Of a stretch of 64,000 nucleotides of DNA, positions 17,556-27,200 are shown piece after piece (the stretch's first letter is position 1; the number at the start of each line of letters is the position of its first letter). Made by a program: the position numbers and the translations under genes. Source of the stretch: Porticoccus sp964395715 (lineage in GTDB: Bacteria > Pseudomonadota > Gammaproteobacteria > Pseudomonadales > Porticoccaceae); assembly GCA_964395715.1 (NCBI GenBank), contig CAYNAU010000002.1, positions 372,001 through 436,000 on the forward strand, given 5' to 3'. The notes under the pieces were generated by a model. The model made no database searches, was not told the origin of the DNA, and saw nothing but the letters and a program-made list of their open reading frames with translations.

Positions 17556-17584
17556 GGCAGCGGCCAAGTGAAGAGGCCTCTGCC
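17556..17584 (-). terminator. Imperfect hairpin between kdsA and eno
   Basis: A 10-bp inverted repeat with one mismatch (GGCAGCGGCC against GGCCTCTGCC) and a 9-base loop lies just after kdsA on the minus strand. No good T-run follows, so attenuation or mRNA stabilisation is as likely as termination. Confidence 0.45.
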
Positions 17585-17606
17585 ATTCTAGAATTTCGAC
17601 TATAGC

Positions 17607-18464
17607 TCAGCGGATAGACAATGCTGGCTGAGACTTAATCAGTTCATCAATTGCCTGCATTTGTGACAGGAAAGGTTCCAGCACATCCAGAGGCAATGCA
17701 CTGGGACCATCACATTTCGCCTGATCGGGGTCCGGGTGAGCCTCAAGGAAAAGACCGGCCAGACCCACGGCCATTCCGGCCCGGGCCAATTCCGCCACCT
17801 GATGACGACGCCCACCCGAAGCCGAGCCCATCGGATCCCGACACTGCAGAGCGTGCGTAACATCAAAAATCAGGGGCAGACCGCCACTGACTTCTTTCAT
17901 GGTTCTGAAACCCAACATATCCACAATCAGGTTGTCGTAGCCGAAGTTTGCGCCCCGCTCGCACAGCATGACCTTGTCATTTCCACACTCACGAAACTTG
18001 TCGACAATATTTCCCATCTGGGAAGGGCTGAGAAACTGGGGTTTTTTGACATTGATTACCGCTCCGGTTTCCGCCATTGCCTTGACCAGGTCGGTCTGAC
18101 GAGCCAGAAAAGCCGGCAACTGAATCACATCACAGACTTCCGACACCGGCTGGGCCTGTTCAATTTCGTGCACATCCGTGATCACCGGGATAGCAAATGT
18201 CTTTTTGATTTCCTCAAAGATTTTTAATCCGGCTTCCATCCCGGGGCCCCGGTAGGAATGGATTGAAGAGCGGTTGGCCTTGTCAAAAGAGGCCTTGAAG
18301 ACGTAGGGAATACCCAGCCGCGAGGTCACAGCAACATAATGCTCCGCCACACGCATCGCCATATCGCGGGACTCAAGGACATTCATTCCCCCAAAAAGAA
18401 CAAAGGGCCTGTCGTTGGCAACAGCAATGTCGCCGACATCAATAGCAACGCTGGGAATGGTCAA
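17607..18464 (-). CDS. kdsA: KdsA, Kdo-8-phosphate synthase
   Basis: Condenses PEP with arabinose 5-phosphate to make Kdo-8-P for the LPS inner core. It has 285 residues, with FVLFGGMNVLESRDMAM, the FKASFDKANRSS motif, and the C-terminal segment ending LEAHPDPDQAKCDGPSALPL. The start appears to be TTG at 18464, with AGAGG eight bases upstream inside pyrG; the pyrG stop is only three bases away, so translation is probably coupled. Confidence 0.96.
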   Translation of the reverse strand: MTIPSVAIDVGDIAVANDRPFVLFGGMNVLESRDMAMRVAEHYVAVTSRLGIPYVFKASFDKANRSSIHSYRGPGMEAGLKIFEEIKKTFAIPVITDVHEIEQAQPVSEVCDVIQLPAFLARQTDLVKAMAETGAVINVKKPQFLSPSQMGNIVDKFRECGNDKVMLCERGANFGYDNLIVDMLGFRTMKEVSGGLPLIFDVTHALQCRDPMGSASGGRRHQVAELARAGMAVGLAGLFLEAHPDPDQAKCDGPSALPLDVLEPFLSQMQAIDELIKSQPALSIR

Positions 18465-18467
18465 TGA

Positions 18468-20093
18468 TCAATCCTCTGCCGCGTGTTTCAGTGCTGCCTC
18501 GACGAAACTGCTGAACAGCGGGTGTCCATTACGCGGGGTCGATGTAAATTCCGGGTGGAACTGACAGGCAAAAAACCAGGGGTGCCCAGGTATTTCAATG
18601 GTCTCTACCAGCGTCTTGCTCTCGGACCAGCCACCGACTCTCATACCACCCTGTTCCAGTTGGGGAACATATTTATTGTTGACTTCATAGCGATGACGGT
18701 GGCGCTCCAGAATGACGTCAGAACCATAGATATCATGGGCCATGGTGCCTTCCACCAGATAGCTGTTCTGTGCGCCGAGGCGCATGGTGCCCCCGAGGTC
18801 AGATTCCTCTGTGCGGGTTTCAACGCTGCCATCGATATCAACCCACTCGGTAATCAGTCCGATCACCGGGTACGGGGTCTTCTGGTCAAACTCGGTGCTG
18901 TTGGCACCTTCCATGCTGCAGACATTGCGGGCAAACTCAATCATCGCCACCTGCATACCCAGACAGATACCAAGGTAGGGGATGTTGTTAACGCGAGCAT
19001 GATTGACCGCCTTGATTTTGCCTTCAACACCGCGCACACCGAAGCCTCCGGGCACCAGAATGCCATCAACACCCGAAAGCAGTGACATATCCGCCTCGAG
19101 GTCTTCGGAATCTATGTAGCGCACATTCACCTTGGTCTGATGGCGAATGCCGGCATGCATCAGCGCCTCATTAAGCGATTTGTATGCATCCAGCAATTCC
19201 ATGTACTTGCCAACCATGGCAATAGTGACCTGGTGTTGCGGATTCAACTGGTTTTCCACCACCCAGTCCCAGGCACTCAGGTCAGCTTCACTGTATTCCA
19301 GGTGCAGCTTTTCCATCACGATCCGGTCGAGGCCACGCTTTTGCAAATCACGGGGGATAGCGTAGATGGTTCGGGCATCGAGCAAGGGCACGACGGCGCG
19401 CTCCTCGACATTGGTAAACAGGGCAATTTTCTTGCGCTGACCTTCATCGAGTTCCACTTCAGACCGGCACAGCAAAATATCGGGCAGCAGACCGATGGAT
19501 CGCAATTCTTTGACCGAGTGCTGGGTCGGTTTGGTCTTGGTCTCCCCGGCTGTAGCAATGTAGGGAACAAGTGTCAGGTGAATCAATACAGATCGCGATG
19601 AGCCCAGTTCCAGCTTTAATTGCCGAATGGCTTCAAGAAAAGGCTGGGACTCAATATCACCCACGGTGCCGCCGATTTCGACGATGGCCACATCGTAGCC
19701 CTTGCCACCGGCCATGACACGACGCTTGATTTCGTCAGTCACATGGGGAATAACCTGTACGGTGCCACCCAGGTAATCACCGCGGCGCTCACGACGCAGA
19801 ATGGTTTCGTAAACCTTGCCACTGGTGAAGTTGTTGAGCTTTCTCATTTTGGAAGAGAGGAAGCGCTCATAGTGCCCCAGATCCAGGTCTGTCTCTGCAC
19901 CGTCTTCGGTCACAAACACTTCACCGTGTTGAAAAGGGCTCATGGTCCCCGGATCAACGTTCAGGTATGGATCGAGCTTGAGGATGGTGACACTTAAACC
20001 GTGGGCTTCAAGAATGGAGCCAAGTGACGCCGAGGCGATGCCTTTTCCCAACGAAGATACAACACCGCCCGTAACGAAAATATAACGTGTCAT
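18468..20093 (-). CDS. pyrG: CTP synthase
   Basis: Aminates UTP to CTP using glutamine. It has 541 residues: an N-terminal synthetase domain (YIFVTGGVVSSLGKGIASAS) and a C-terminal class I glutaminase with nucleophile Cys in YLGICLGMQ, and His/Glu in CQFHPEF. It is the first gene of a pyrG-kdsA-eno-ftsB-ispD-ispF run. A candidate promoter lies at 20126-20155. Confidence 0.98.
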   Translation of the reverse strand: MTRYIFVTGGVVSSLGKGIASASLGSILEAHGLSVTILKLDPYLNVDPGTMSPFQHGEVFVTEDGAETDLDLGHYERFLSSKMRKLNNFTSGKVYETILRRERRGDYLGGTVQVIPHVTDEIKRRVMAGGKGYDVAIVEIGGTVGDIESQPFLEAIRQLKLELGSSRSVLIHLTLVPYIATAGETKTKPTQHSVKELRSIGLLPDILLCRSEVELDEGQRKKIALFTNVEERAVVPLLDARTIYAIPRDLQKRGLDRIVMEKLHLEYSEADLSAWDWVVENQLNPQHQVTIAMVGKYMELLDAYKSLNEALMHAGIRHQTKVNVRYIDSEDLEADMSLLSGVDGILVPGGFGVRGVEGKIKAVNHARVNNIPYLGICLGMQVAMIEFARNVCSMEGANSTEFDQKTPYPVIGLITEWVDIDGSVETRTEESDLGGTMRLGAQNSYLVEGTMAHDIYGSDVILERHRHRYEVNNKYVPQLEQGGMRVGGWSESKTLVETIEIPGHPWFFACQFHPEFTSTPRNGHPLFSSFVEAALKHAAED

Positions 20094-20125
20094 CTAGACC
20101 CTTCCGAACACTTTGAATACTACTT

Positions 20126-20155
20126 TTAAAATGCCGAACCCACGCCTTATGTCAA
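20126..20155 (-). promoter_or_regulatory. Candidate pyrG promoter
   Basis: A perfect -35 TTGACA (20150-20155) and a weak -10 TTTTAA (20126-20131) with 18-bp spacing lie about 33 bp upstream of pyrG on the minus strand. Confidence 0.45.
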
Positions 20156-20275
20156 GGCATGTCACTGATAAATCATGAAAAATTGGCTACGGGTTAGGAA
20201 TACTTAAGACCGGCGCCCATCCGCTTCAAGATGGGATGCCAGACTACCAGAAAGGGGCTCCCCGCTCAATGCGAA

Positions 20276-21601
20276 TTACTCGGGATAAAACCAATTTATC
20301 GTCACGCCTTCTTGTTCGGGCGTAGCAGAAAACTCCTCACAAACCCAAAGATCAGCCACTGCCACCAGTTCACCATTGAAATAAATCAGCGGGACTCGAT
20401 CCCGCAGCCACGGCTCGAGACCATACTCCTGAAACAGGATTTTCAATGTGTTCGAGCCCTTGCGACCTTGAGGTTTACAACGTTCCCCGCCACGACGAAA
20501 GCGCACCTCCAGCAGCCCATTGTCGGGGAGAGATAACCCCACCCCCATCGCGGACCTGCCGGAAAGACAACTGTTATCCGGCAGAACCAGCGGCACTCTT
20601 ACATCCCAGGGCAAAGGCTTATCAGTTTCCTGCTGGCCAGGCTGAACGGGCAACAGGTATAACCTGCGCTGATAGCGACGCAGTTGTACACCACTCCATG
20701 TGACCTGAGGAGAAGCGTCATTTCTGGCTGGCAATAACTCCTGCCGCAGCGCCGCCATTACCTGACTACCCGGCCGTGAAAAACCGTGTAATGCTGACCA
20801 ATGCCGCAACAGATTTGCCTGCCGCAGGCTATCAAGCCCCTGAAACGAGTCGATACAGATACTCCAACCCAACCGCTCTGACCGATCACCCACTGTCAAT
20901 AGATCCTGGGCTGCCAGTTCATCTACCAGTTGCTCATTGTCTCGACACAGTGCCGCACTTGTCGCTATACGAGTGGTGTAGTCAGGCCAGCGATCGGCCA
21001 GATGGGGTATTACTTGGTGACGAATGAAATTGCGGTCGTATTCAAGTTGCCGATTGCTCTCATCCTCTACCCAGGTGAGGCCTGCCGCCACCGCATAGTC
21101 CTGCAATTCCTGTCTTGCATACCTTAACAGCGGGCGGAGTATTTCCCCGTTCCCCAATGGCCGGCTTACCGGAATGCCGCTTAGGCCTAGTGGTCCACTA
21201 CCACGCAACAACCGGTAGAGGACAGTTTCCGCCTGATCATCGGCGTGGTGCGCCAGCAATATCAGCCCACCATCCCTCAGGTGATGCTCAAAAACCTGGT
21301 AACGGGCATCCCGGGCGGCGGCCTCCGGCCCCTGTCCGGCTAATTCGACCCGCACGGTTTCTGCAATCAGCACGACCCCCAGATCCTGACAGGCTTGTTG
21401 GCAATGTTGCTGCCAGGCGTCAGCGTTTGGCGATAACTGATGGTTAATATGGATTGCCGTCACACCGTCTGCGCCCAGCATCTTTACCATGCTGTGGAGC
21501 AATACATGAGAGTCGAGACCACCACTGTAGCCAACATAGCAGTGACTTGCCTGTTGCAGCCTGGGCAGAAAGCTAACTATCTGATCGGGTCTATATGCCA
21601 T
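20276..21601 (-). CDS. tilS: TilS, tRNA-Ile lysidine synthetase
   Basis: Attaches lysine to C34 of tRNA-Ile(CAU) so that it reads AUA. It has 441 residues. The PP-loop SGGLDS is at 26-31, followed by HINHQLSPNADAW, LLAHHADDQAETVLYRLLRGSG and RNFIRHQVIPHL. The C-terminal domain has the GGERCKPQGRKGS motif. Normally it follows accA directly; here a plus-strand gene separates them. Confidence 0.96.
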   Translation of the reverse strand: MAYRPDQIVSFLPRLQQASHCYVGYSGGLDSHVLLHSMVKMLGADGVTAIHINHQLSPNADAWQQHCQQACQDLGVVLIAETVRVELAGQGPEAAARDARYQVFEHHLRDGGLILLAHHADDQAETVLYRLLRGSGPLGLSGIPVSRPLGNGEILRPLLRYARQELQDYAVAAGLTWVEDESNRQLEYDRNFIRHQVIPHLADRWPDYTTRIATSAALCRDNEQLVDELAAQDLLTVGDRSERLGWSICIDSFQGLDSLRQANLLRHWSALHGFSRPGSQVMAALRQELLPARNDASPQVTWSGVQLRRYQRRLYLLPVQPGQQETDKPLPWDVRVPLVLPDNSCLSGRSAMGVGLSLPDNGLLEVRFRRGGERCKPQGRKGSNTLKILFQEYGLEPWLRDRVPLIYFNGELVAVADLWVCEEFSATPEQEGVTINWFYPE

Positions 21602-21853
21602 GGATTCGAAAACTGATTGTTGGCAGTAAGGTATAGCTTGCCTGCATCAATAACAAGCAGCGGCGCCGAATTGGCACAAACACTGAACATTGACCAAAAA
21701 TCATCAACCCCAGAGCACCTGGAATATGAGTGGTCTTAGGCACCGACAAACAGTCGTTTTTTGTGACGTAATTGACATTTTGGTGTCTATACTCTTAGGT
21801 AACGGACAGAGCGGGAGAACGATCGGTCAACTAATAAAAACAGGTGATTGCCG

Positions 21854-21913
21854 ATGGATAACATAATGGTAGTCATACCCGGAGGTATCGATGTCCATCA
21901 ACAAATCCGGTGA
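21854..21913 (+). other. Small upstream ORF overlapping the GAF-gene start
   Basis: An ATG at 21854 with AGGTG eight bases upstream opens a 19-codon frame that runs through the ribosome site and start codon of the downstream gene and ends 23 bases into it, out of frame. It could be a leader peptide or chance. Confidence 0.25.
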
Positions 21914-23210
21914 AGTCGGAAATGGGGCCCCGAAAAAAGGGGCTTTAACCCTGGAAGCGCTCCAGGAGGAAAATGACTTCTACCGGGGTAAAGGCGGGAT
22001 CAGTGAAGAAAACCGTACCTACGGTTTTAAACCCGCTTTTTATGACATGGAAAGCGGTGTAGTTTACGCGTCAAAATTTGCCAATGGCCACGAAGCCCCC
22101 ATGCATGTGCTGGACGGGCTCCCGGACGATGTGGTCTCTACCCGTCTCACCGACGGTAAGGTGACAGCGGTTCGTCCCGGCATTATTTCCGGATTCATGC
22201 AGCGAGGACATTTTTATACCCGCGAACAGGCCGCTCTGGCCACAAGCCAATTGCGCGACCGCACTCAGATGCTCAGCAATCCGCAGCAACACAACCAACT
22301 GCTGGATGCCTGGGAAAAATTTCTTGTTGATGAAGATTACCCCGGTGACCTGATACGCCCCGTGGTTGGCGATTCCTGGCGCCGCTGTTACCAATCGCAG
22401 ACAGACCCTGAATTACAATTTGCACCGATCATTTCAGACACGGAACAATTGAACCAGCGCCGCACGCTTCAGGCTGATCTGATGAAAGCGGCCAATCCCA
22501 TCTTACAGCGGGCGTCTCAAGTGTTGTTCCGCACAGACAGTTTAATCCTGCTGGCCGATGCCGACGGCCTGATTCTTGATGCCAAAGCCGATGACGATGT
22601 GTTGAGTCAGGCCAGTGACATCAATCTGATTCAGGGCGGGGTCTGGAACGAGAAAACTGCAGGCACCAACGCCATTGGCACCGCGCTGGCGGCAGCGGAA
22701 CCGGTTCAGCTCTACGGAGCTGAACACTTCTGCGCTGGCATCAAGCACTGGACCTGTTCGGCCGACGTTATCCGCGACCCTCACGATGGAAAGGTTTTAG
22801 GTGCCGTGGATTTATCGGGGCTCACAGACACCTACCAGAGCAATGCCTTGGATTTTGCCATCATGGCCGCACGCTTGATCGAATCCAACTTGGCAAAAGA
22901 TTATTTTTACTCACGACAACAGGTGATCGAAGCGACACGTTCCATGTTCGAGGGATGGAAAACCGAGGGGCTTCTGGCATTTGACCGCCGTGGCCGGCTG
23001 GTGAGAGCCAATCAACATGCCCATCAGACACTAAAACAATTGGGTGCCGATCTGGTGATCAGTCCCCAGTGTCGCCTGCCGGCACTGGATGTCGATTTAC
23101 CCCACGCAGCGGCCAACACACCCGCCTGGTTACAGAACCAGCTTACCCTGCCGATCGAGTTGAAGAACCAGCGCGTGGGAACATTGGTGGTGTTATCTGC
23201 CCAGCATTAG
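21891..23210 (+). CDS. Orphan AcoR-type GAF/PAS sensor with fused N-terminal domain
   Basis: It has 439 residues, with GGAGG five bases before the ATG. Residues about 25-115 (FYRGKGGISEENRTYGFKPAF ... GFMQRGHFYTREQA) resemble free-standing small hypothetical proteins I recall from gammaproteobacteria. From SWRRC (162-166) onward it matches the sensor half of AcoR-type sigma-54 activators: a GAF domain at about 205-335 (NEKTAGTNAIGTAL, LYGAEHFCAGIKHWTCSADVIRDP) and a PAS-like region at about 350-435. The AAA+ domain (no Walker A, no GAFTGA) and HTH are absent, and the frame ends cleanly. It is probably a ligand or redox sensor acting through a partner; the target is unknown. It splits accA from tilS. 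Confidence 0.75.
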   Translation: MSINKSGEVGNGAPKKGALTLEALQEENDFYRGKGGISEENRTYGFKPAFYDMESGVVYASKFANGHEAPMHVLDGLPDDVVSTRLTDGKVTAVRPGIISGFMQRGHFYTREQAALATSQLRDRTQMLSNPQQHNQLLDAWEKFLVDEDYPGDLIRPVVGDSWRRCYQSQTDPELQFAPIISDTEQLNQRRTLQADLMKAANPILQRASQVLFRTDSLILLADADGLILDAKADDDVLSQASDINLIQGGVWNEKTAGTNAIGTALAAAEPVQLYGAEHFCAGIKHWTCSADVIRDPHDGKVLGAVDLSGLTDTYQSNALDFAIMAARLIESNLAKDYFYSRQQVIEATRSMFEGWKTEGLLAFDRRGRLVRANQHAHQTLKQLGADLVISPQCRLPALDVDLPHAAANTPAWLQNQLTLPIELKNQRVGTLVVLSAQH

Positions 23211-23232
23211 TGGGCGGCATGACGGGAATGAC

Positions 23233-24183
23233 CTAGGCGTTGCCGTAATTCATCAAACGCTGGTAACGCTTCTCCAGCAACTCATCGATCGGCACAGCCT
23301 GCAACTGTTCCAGTTGGACCGAAAGTCGCTCTCTCAACGTGGCGGACATCGCTTCAATATCGCGGTGGGCACCACCGAGAGGCTCGGGGATGGTTTCATC
23401 GACAATACCCAGGTCCTGCAGCACTGAAGACGTCACGCCCATTGCCTCAGCAGCATCCGGTGCCTTCTCAGTAGTTTTCCAGATAATATTTGCGCAGCCC
23501 TCAGGGGAGATCACGAAATACGTGGCATATTGCAGCATGTTCAGATAATCGCCGACACCAATGGCCAGTGCGCCACCGGAACTGCCCTCGCCGATAACCG
23601 TGCAGATAATAGGCGTTTTGAGTCGGGACATCACAGCCAGATTTTGCGCAATGGCTTCACTGATACCACGCTCTTCTGAGTCGATACCCGGGTAGGCTCC
23701 GGGTGTGTCGATAAGTGTCAACACCGGCATTTTGAAACGTTCTGCCATTTCCATCAGGCGCATGGCTTTGCGGTATCCTTCCGGCTTGGGCATGCCAAAG
23801 TTGCGATAGACCTTATCGGTGACACCGCGCCCTTTTTCCTCACAGATAACCATCACGGGTTTGCCGTTGAGGCGGGCAACACCGCCGACAATGGCCTTGT
23901 CATCACCAAAGTGACGATCGCCGTGCAATTCCTCGAAATCAGTAAATACTCGCTCAATATAATCCATTGAGTATGGACGCTGCGGGTGACGAGCCACCTG
24001 AACAATCTGCCAGGACGACAGATCCGCATAAATCTTTTGTGTCAGCTTCTGACTTTTATCACGCAGCTTGGCCACCTCGTCGGTAATGTTGACTTCATTA
24101 TCGTTACCGACCAGTTGCAGCTCTTCAATTTTCGCTTCGAGTTCTGCAATGGGTTGCTCAAAATCGAGATAATTCAGATTCAT
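23233..24183 (-). CDS. accA: AccA, acetyl-CoA carboxylase carboxyltransferase alpha
   Basis: Alpha subunit of the carboxyltransferase that makes malonyl-CoA for fatty acid synthesis, paired with AccD encoded elsewhere. It has 316 residues, starting MNLNYLDFEQPIAELEAKI. Conserved segments are HPQRPYSMDYIERVFTDFEELHGDR, LIDTPGAYPGIDSEERG and GEGSSGGALAIGVGD. It lies 93 bp after dnaE, a standard pairing. Confidence 0.98.
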   Translation of the reverse strand: MNLNYLDFEQPIAELEAKIEELQLVGNDNEVNITDEVAKLRDKSQKLTQKIYADLSSWQIVQVARHPQRPYSMDYIERVFTDFEELHGDRHFGDDKAIVGGVARLNGKPVMVICEEKGRGVTDKVYRNFGMPKPEGYRKAMRLMEMAERFKMPVLTLIDTPGAYPGIDSEERGISEAIAQNLAVMSRLKTPIICTVIGEGSSGGALAIGVGDYLNMLQYATYFVISPEGCANIIWKTTEKAPDAAEAMGVTSSVLQDLGIVDETIPEPLGGAHRDIEAMSATLRERLSVQLEQLQAVPIDELLEKRYQRLMNYGNA

Positions 24184-24276
24184 AGGACCACATATCCACA
24201 GTGTTATAGAAACATCTCACCTCCACCTGGAGGGAGGCACAATTGTACTGACAGCGCTGGCGAATTCCTACCCGGA

Positions 24277-27200
24277 TTAAAACCTTAACTGGACGCCCGA
24301 GTTGCCGAACAACTCCCGCAGTTTATGCAGCAAATCATCATCCGGCGCCACGGACCACTGCTCACCGAGCGCAATCTCACCCCTGGCACTACCAGTATGG
24401 TAGAGAATCCGCACCGGACAACTACCCTGCTGGTAGGGGGACATAATATCTGCCATCTGCTCAAGGCAACTGCCACTGAGCTTATCCCGGTGAATTTTGA
24501 TAGCAATACTCTTCAAATAGTTGGCCCTGGCCTCAAACAGGCTGCGCACGGAATCCGCCCGCATTTTCAGGCCACCGGTGTAGTCGTCCTCGGATACCTG
24601 GCCTTCTACCACCAGCAGCGCGTCCTTTTCGATCTTATCCCTGTGTTCACGGAAAATATCTGCAAAGACCGCAACTTCAATCCGTGCACTGCGATCATCC
24701 AGGGTCATAACGGCCATATTGTCGCCGCGTTTGGTTTTGATGACGCGCATTCCAACCACGAGACCTGCCACCAACTGCGCTTTTTTATCCGCTTTCAGAT
24801 CGACGATGCGAGCGCCCACAAAGTGTTTTAACTCATCAAGGTACTCATCGACGGGGTGACCCGTGAGATAGAGTCCCAGCGTGTCTTTCTCCCCTCTGAG
24901 TCGTTCCTTTGCGGTCAGACTCCGCTGCCGTTGAAAAGACTGGTAACCGATTTCCGGGGCGCTCTCCTGAGGTGTCGATCCGAACAGATCCGACATGCCG
25001 CAATCGGCATTTCGCGAGTGCTGTTCTGCCATTTTGACCGCCTCCTCCATGGCCCCCAGCATCACCGCCCGGCGGTAACCAATTTCTCCATCAGGACCAA
25101 TAGTATCCAGCGCTCCGGAACGAATCAGTGCCTCCAGGGCACGCTTGTTGACCCGATGGGCATCAACCCGGGCGCAAAAATCAAACAGGTCTGAAAATGT
25201 CCCCCCCGATTGCCGCGCAGCAATAATACTGTTCACCGGGCCCTCTCCAAGACCCTTGATGGCACCCAGACCGTAAATCACCTCGCCCTCTGGGGAGACC
25301 GTAAACATGAATTGACCGCGATTGACATCCGGCGGCAACAACACCAGATTCATGGACCGGCACTCTTCGGTCAAAGTGACAACCTTGTCGGTATTCTGCA
25401 TATCTGCCGACAGCACTGCGGCCATAAACTCTGCGGGATAATGCTGCTTAAGCCAGGCGGTCTGGTAAGCCAGTAATGCATAGGCAGCCGAGTGTGATTT
25501 GTTGAAACCATAGCCGGCAAACTTTTCCACCAAATCAAAAATCTTGATGGCCAGTTCCGGGTCAACACCCTGTTTTTTCGCACCGTCTTCAAAGATTTCA
25601 CGCTGCTTCGCCATTTCTTCAGGCTTTTTCTTGCCCATTGCCCGGCGCAACATGTCGGCGCCACCGAGGGTATAACCCGCCAGCACCTGAGCGATCTGCA
25701 TGACCTGCTCCTGATAGACAATCACGCCGTAGGTCGGCTCCAGGACAGGCTTGAGGCTTTGATGTTGAAACTTGGAGTCCGGGTATGCCACCTCGGCCCG
25801 CCCATGTTTGCGGTTGATAAAGTCATCCACCATGCCGGATTGCAGCGGGCCTGGCCGGAACAATGCCACCAGCGCCACAATATCCTCGAAGCAGCTGGGT
25901 TCAACGCGTTTGATCAAATCCTTCATGCCACGGGATTCCAGCTGGAACACTGCGGTGGTTTCGGCCCGCTGCATTAGGCTATAGGTGGCTGGATCATCCA
26001 GAGGAATGGCCTCAATGGCGATTTTTTTCTCTGCGCCTTCACCCATGCGCTTATTCACCATCTTCACCGCCCAATCGATGATGGTAAGCGTACGCAAACC
26101 AAGAAAGTCGAACTTCACCAGGCCCGCCTGTTCAACGTCGTCCTTGTCAAACTGCGTCACGAGACCCTCGCCAGCCTCGTCGCAATATAGGGGTGCAAAG
26201 TCCGTCAGGGTGGTTGGGGCAATGACCACACCACCCGCGTGTTTACCCACGTTACGGGTGATGCCTTCAAGTTGTAGTGCCATTTCCCAGATTTCCTGGG
26301 CTTCTTCATCCGCGTCGAGAAACTCTTTCAGCACCTCTTCCTGGCCAATGGCTTTCTCGAGGGTCATGCCAATGTCAGGCGGAATCATTTTCGAGAGTTT
26401 GTCCGCCAGACCATAGGATTTACCCTGCACCCTGGCAACATCCCGCACCACCGCCTTGGCCGCCATCGTGCCAAAGGTAATGATCTGGGAGACAGCATCG
26501 CGGCCGTAACGATCAGCCACGTAAGCGATCACCCGGTCCCGGTTGTCCATGCAAAAATCAATATCAAAGTCGGGCATCGAAACCCGTTCCGGATTGAGGA
26601 AGCGTTCGAACAGCAGGTCGTATTCCAGAGGATCCAGGTCTGTGATACCCAGCGCGTAGGCCACCAATGAGCCTGCACCTGAACCCCGGCCGGGACCAAC
26701 GGGAATATCGTTATTTTTTGCCCAGCGAATAAAGTCCATCACGATGAGGAAGTACCCGGGAAATCCCATCTGGATAATGATATCCAGCTCAAAGCGCAGC
26801 CGATCCAGGTATGCCTGACGTTGTTGCTCGTAGTCATCGGAGGTGTTGTCGAGCAACGTCACCAGCCGTTCTTCCAGCCCTTCCCAAGAGACCTTCTCGA
26901 AATAACTGTCGGTTGTCATGCCCTCCGGGATCGGGTATTCGGGCAGAAAATATTCCCCCAGCTTGAGATCCAGGTTGCAGCGTCGGGCAATTTCCACAGA
27001 GTTTTCCAATGCCTCTGGGATGTCACTGAACAATTCCAGCATCTCTTCCGGTGAACGCAGGTACTGCTGGTCGCTATAGCGCCGCTCCCGGCGGGGATCA
27101 TCAAGCACCCGCCCTTCCCCGATGCAAACCCTGGCCTCGTGGGCCTCAAATTGATCGGTACTGAGAAAGCGCACATCGTTGGTGGCTACAACGGGGCAGT

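Noticed and set aside
18483..19085. 200-codon plus-strand frame opposite pyrG
   Set aside because: It is a shadow of the CTP synthase glutaminase domain, with no ribosome site or family match.
21660..21800. Sigma-54-like TGGCAC and a TTGACA upstream of the sensor gene
   Set aside because: TGGCAC lacks the GC element at the right distance, and TTGACA has no acceptable -10 at 16-18 bp.
21854..21913. Peptide containing PGGIDVH, resembling the start of dihydropyrimidinase-like hydrolases
   Set aside because: Only seven residues match and no hydrolase sequence follows, so it is treated as coincidence.
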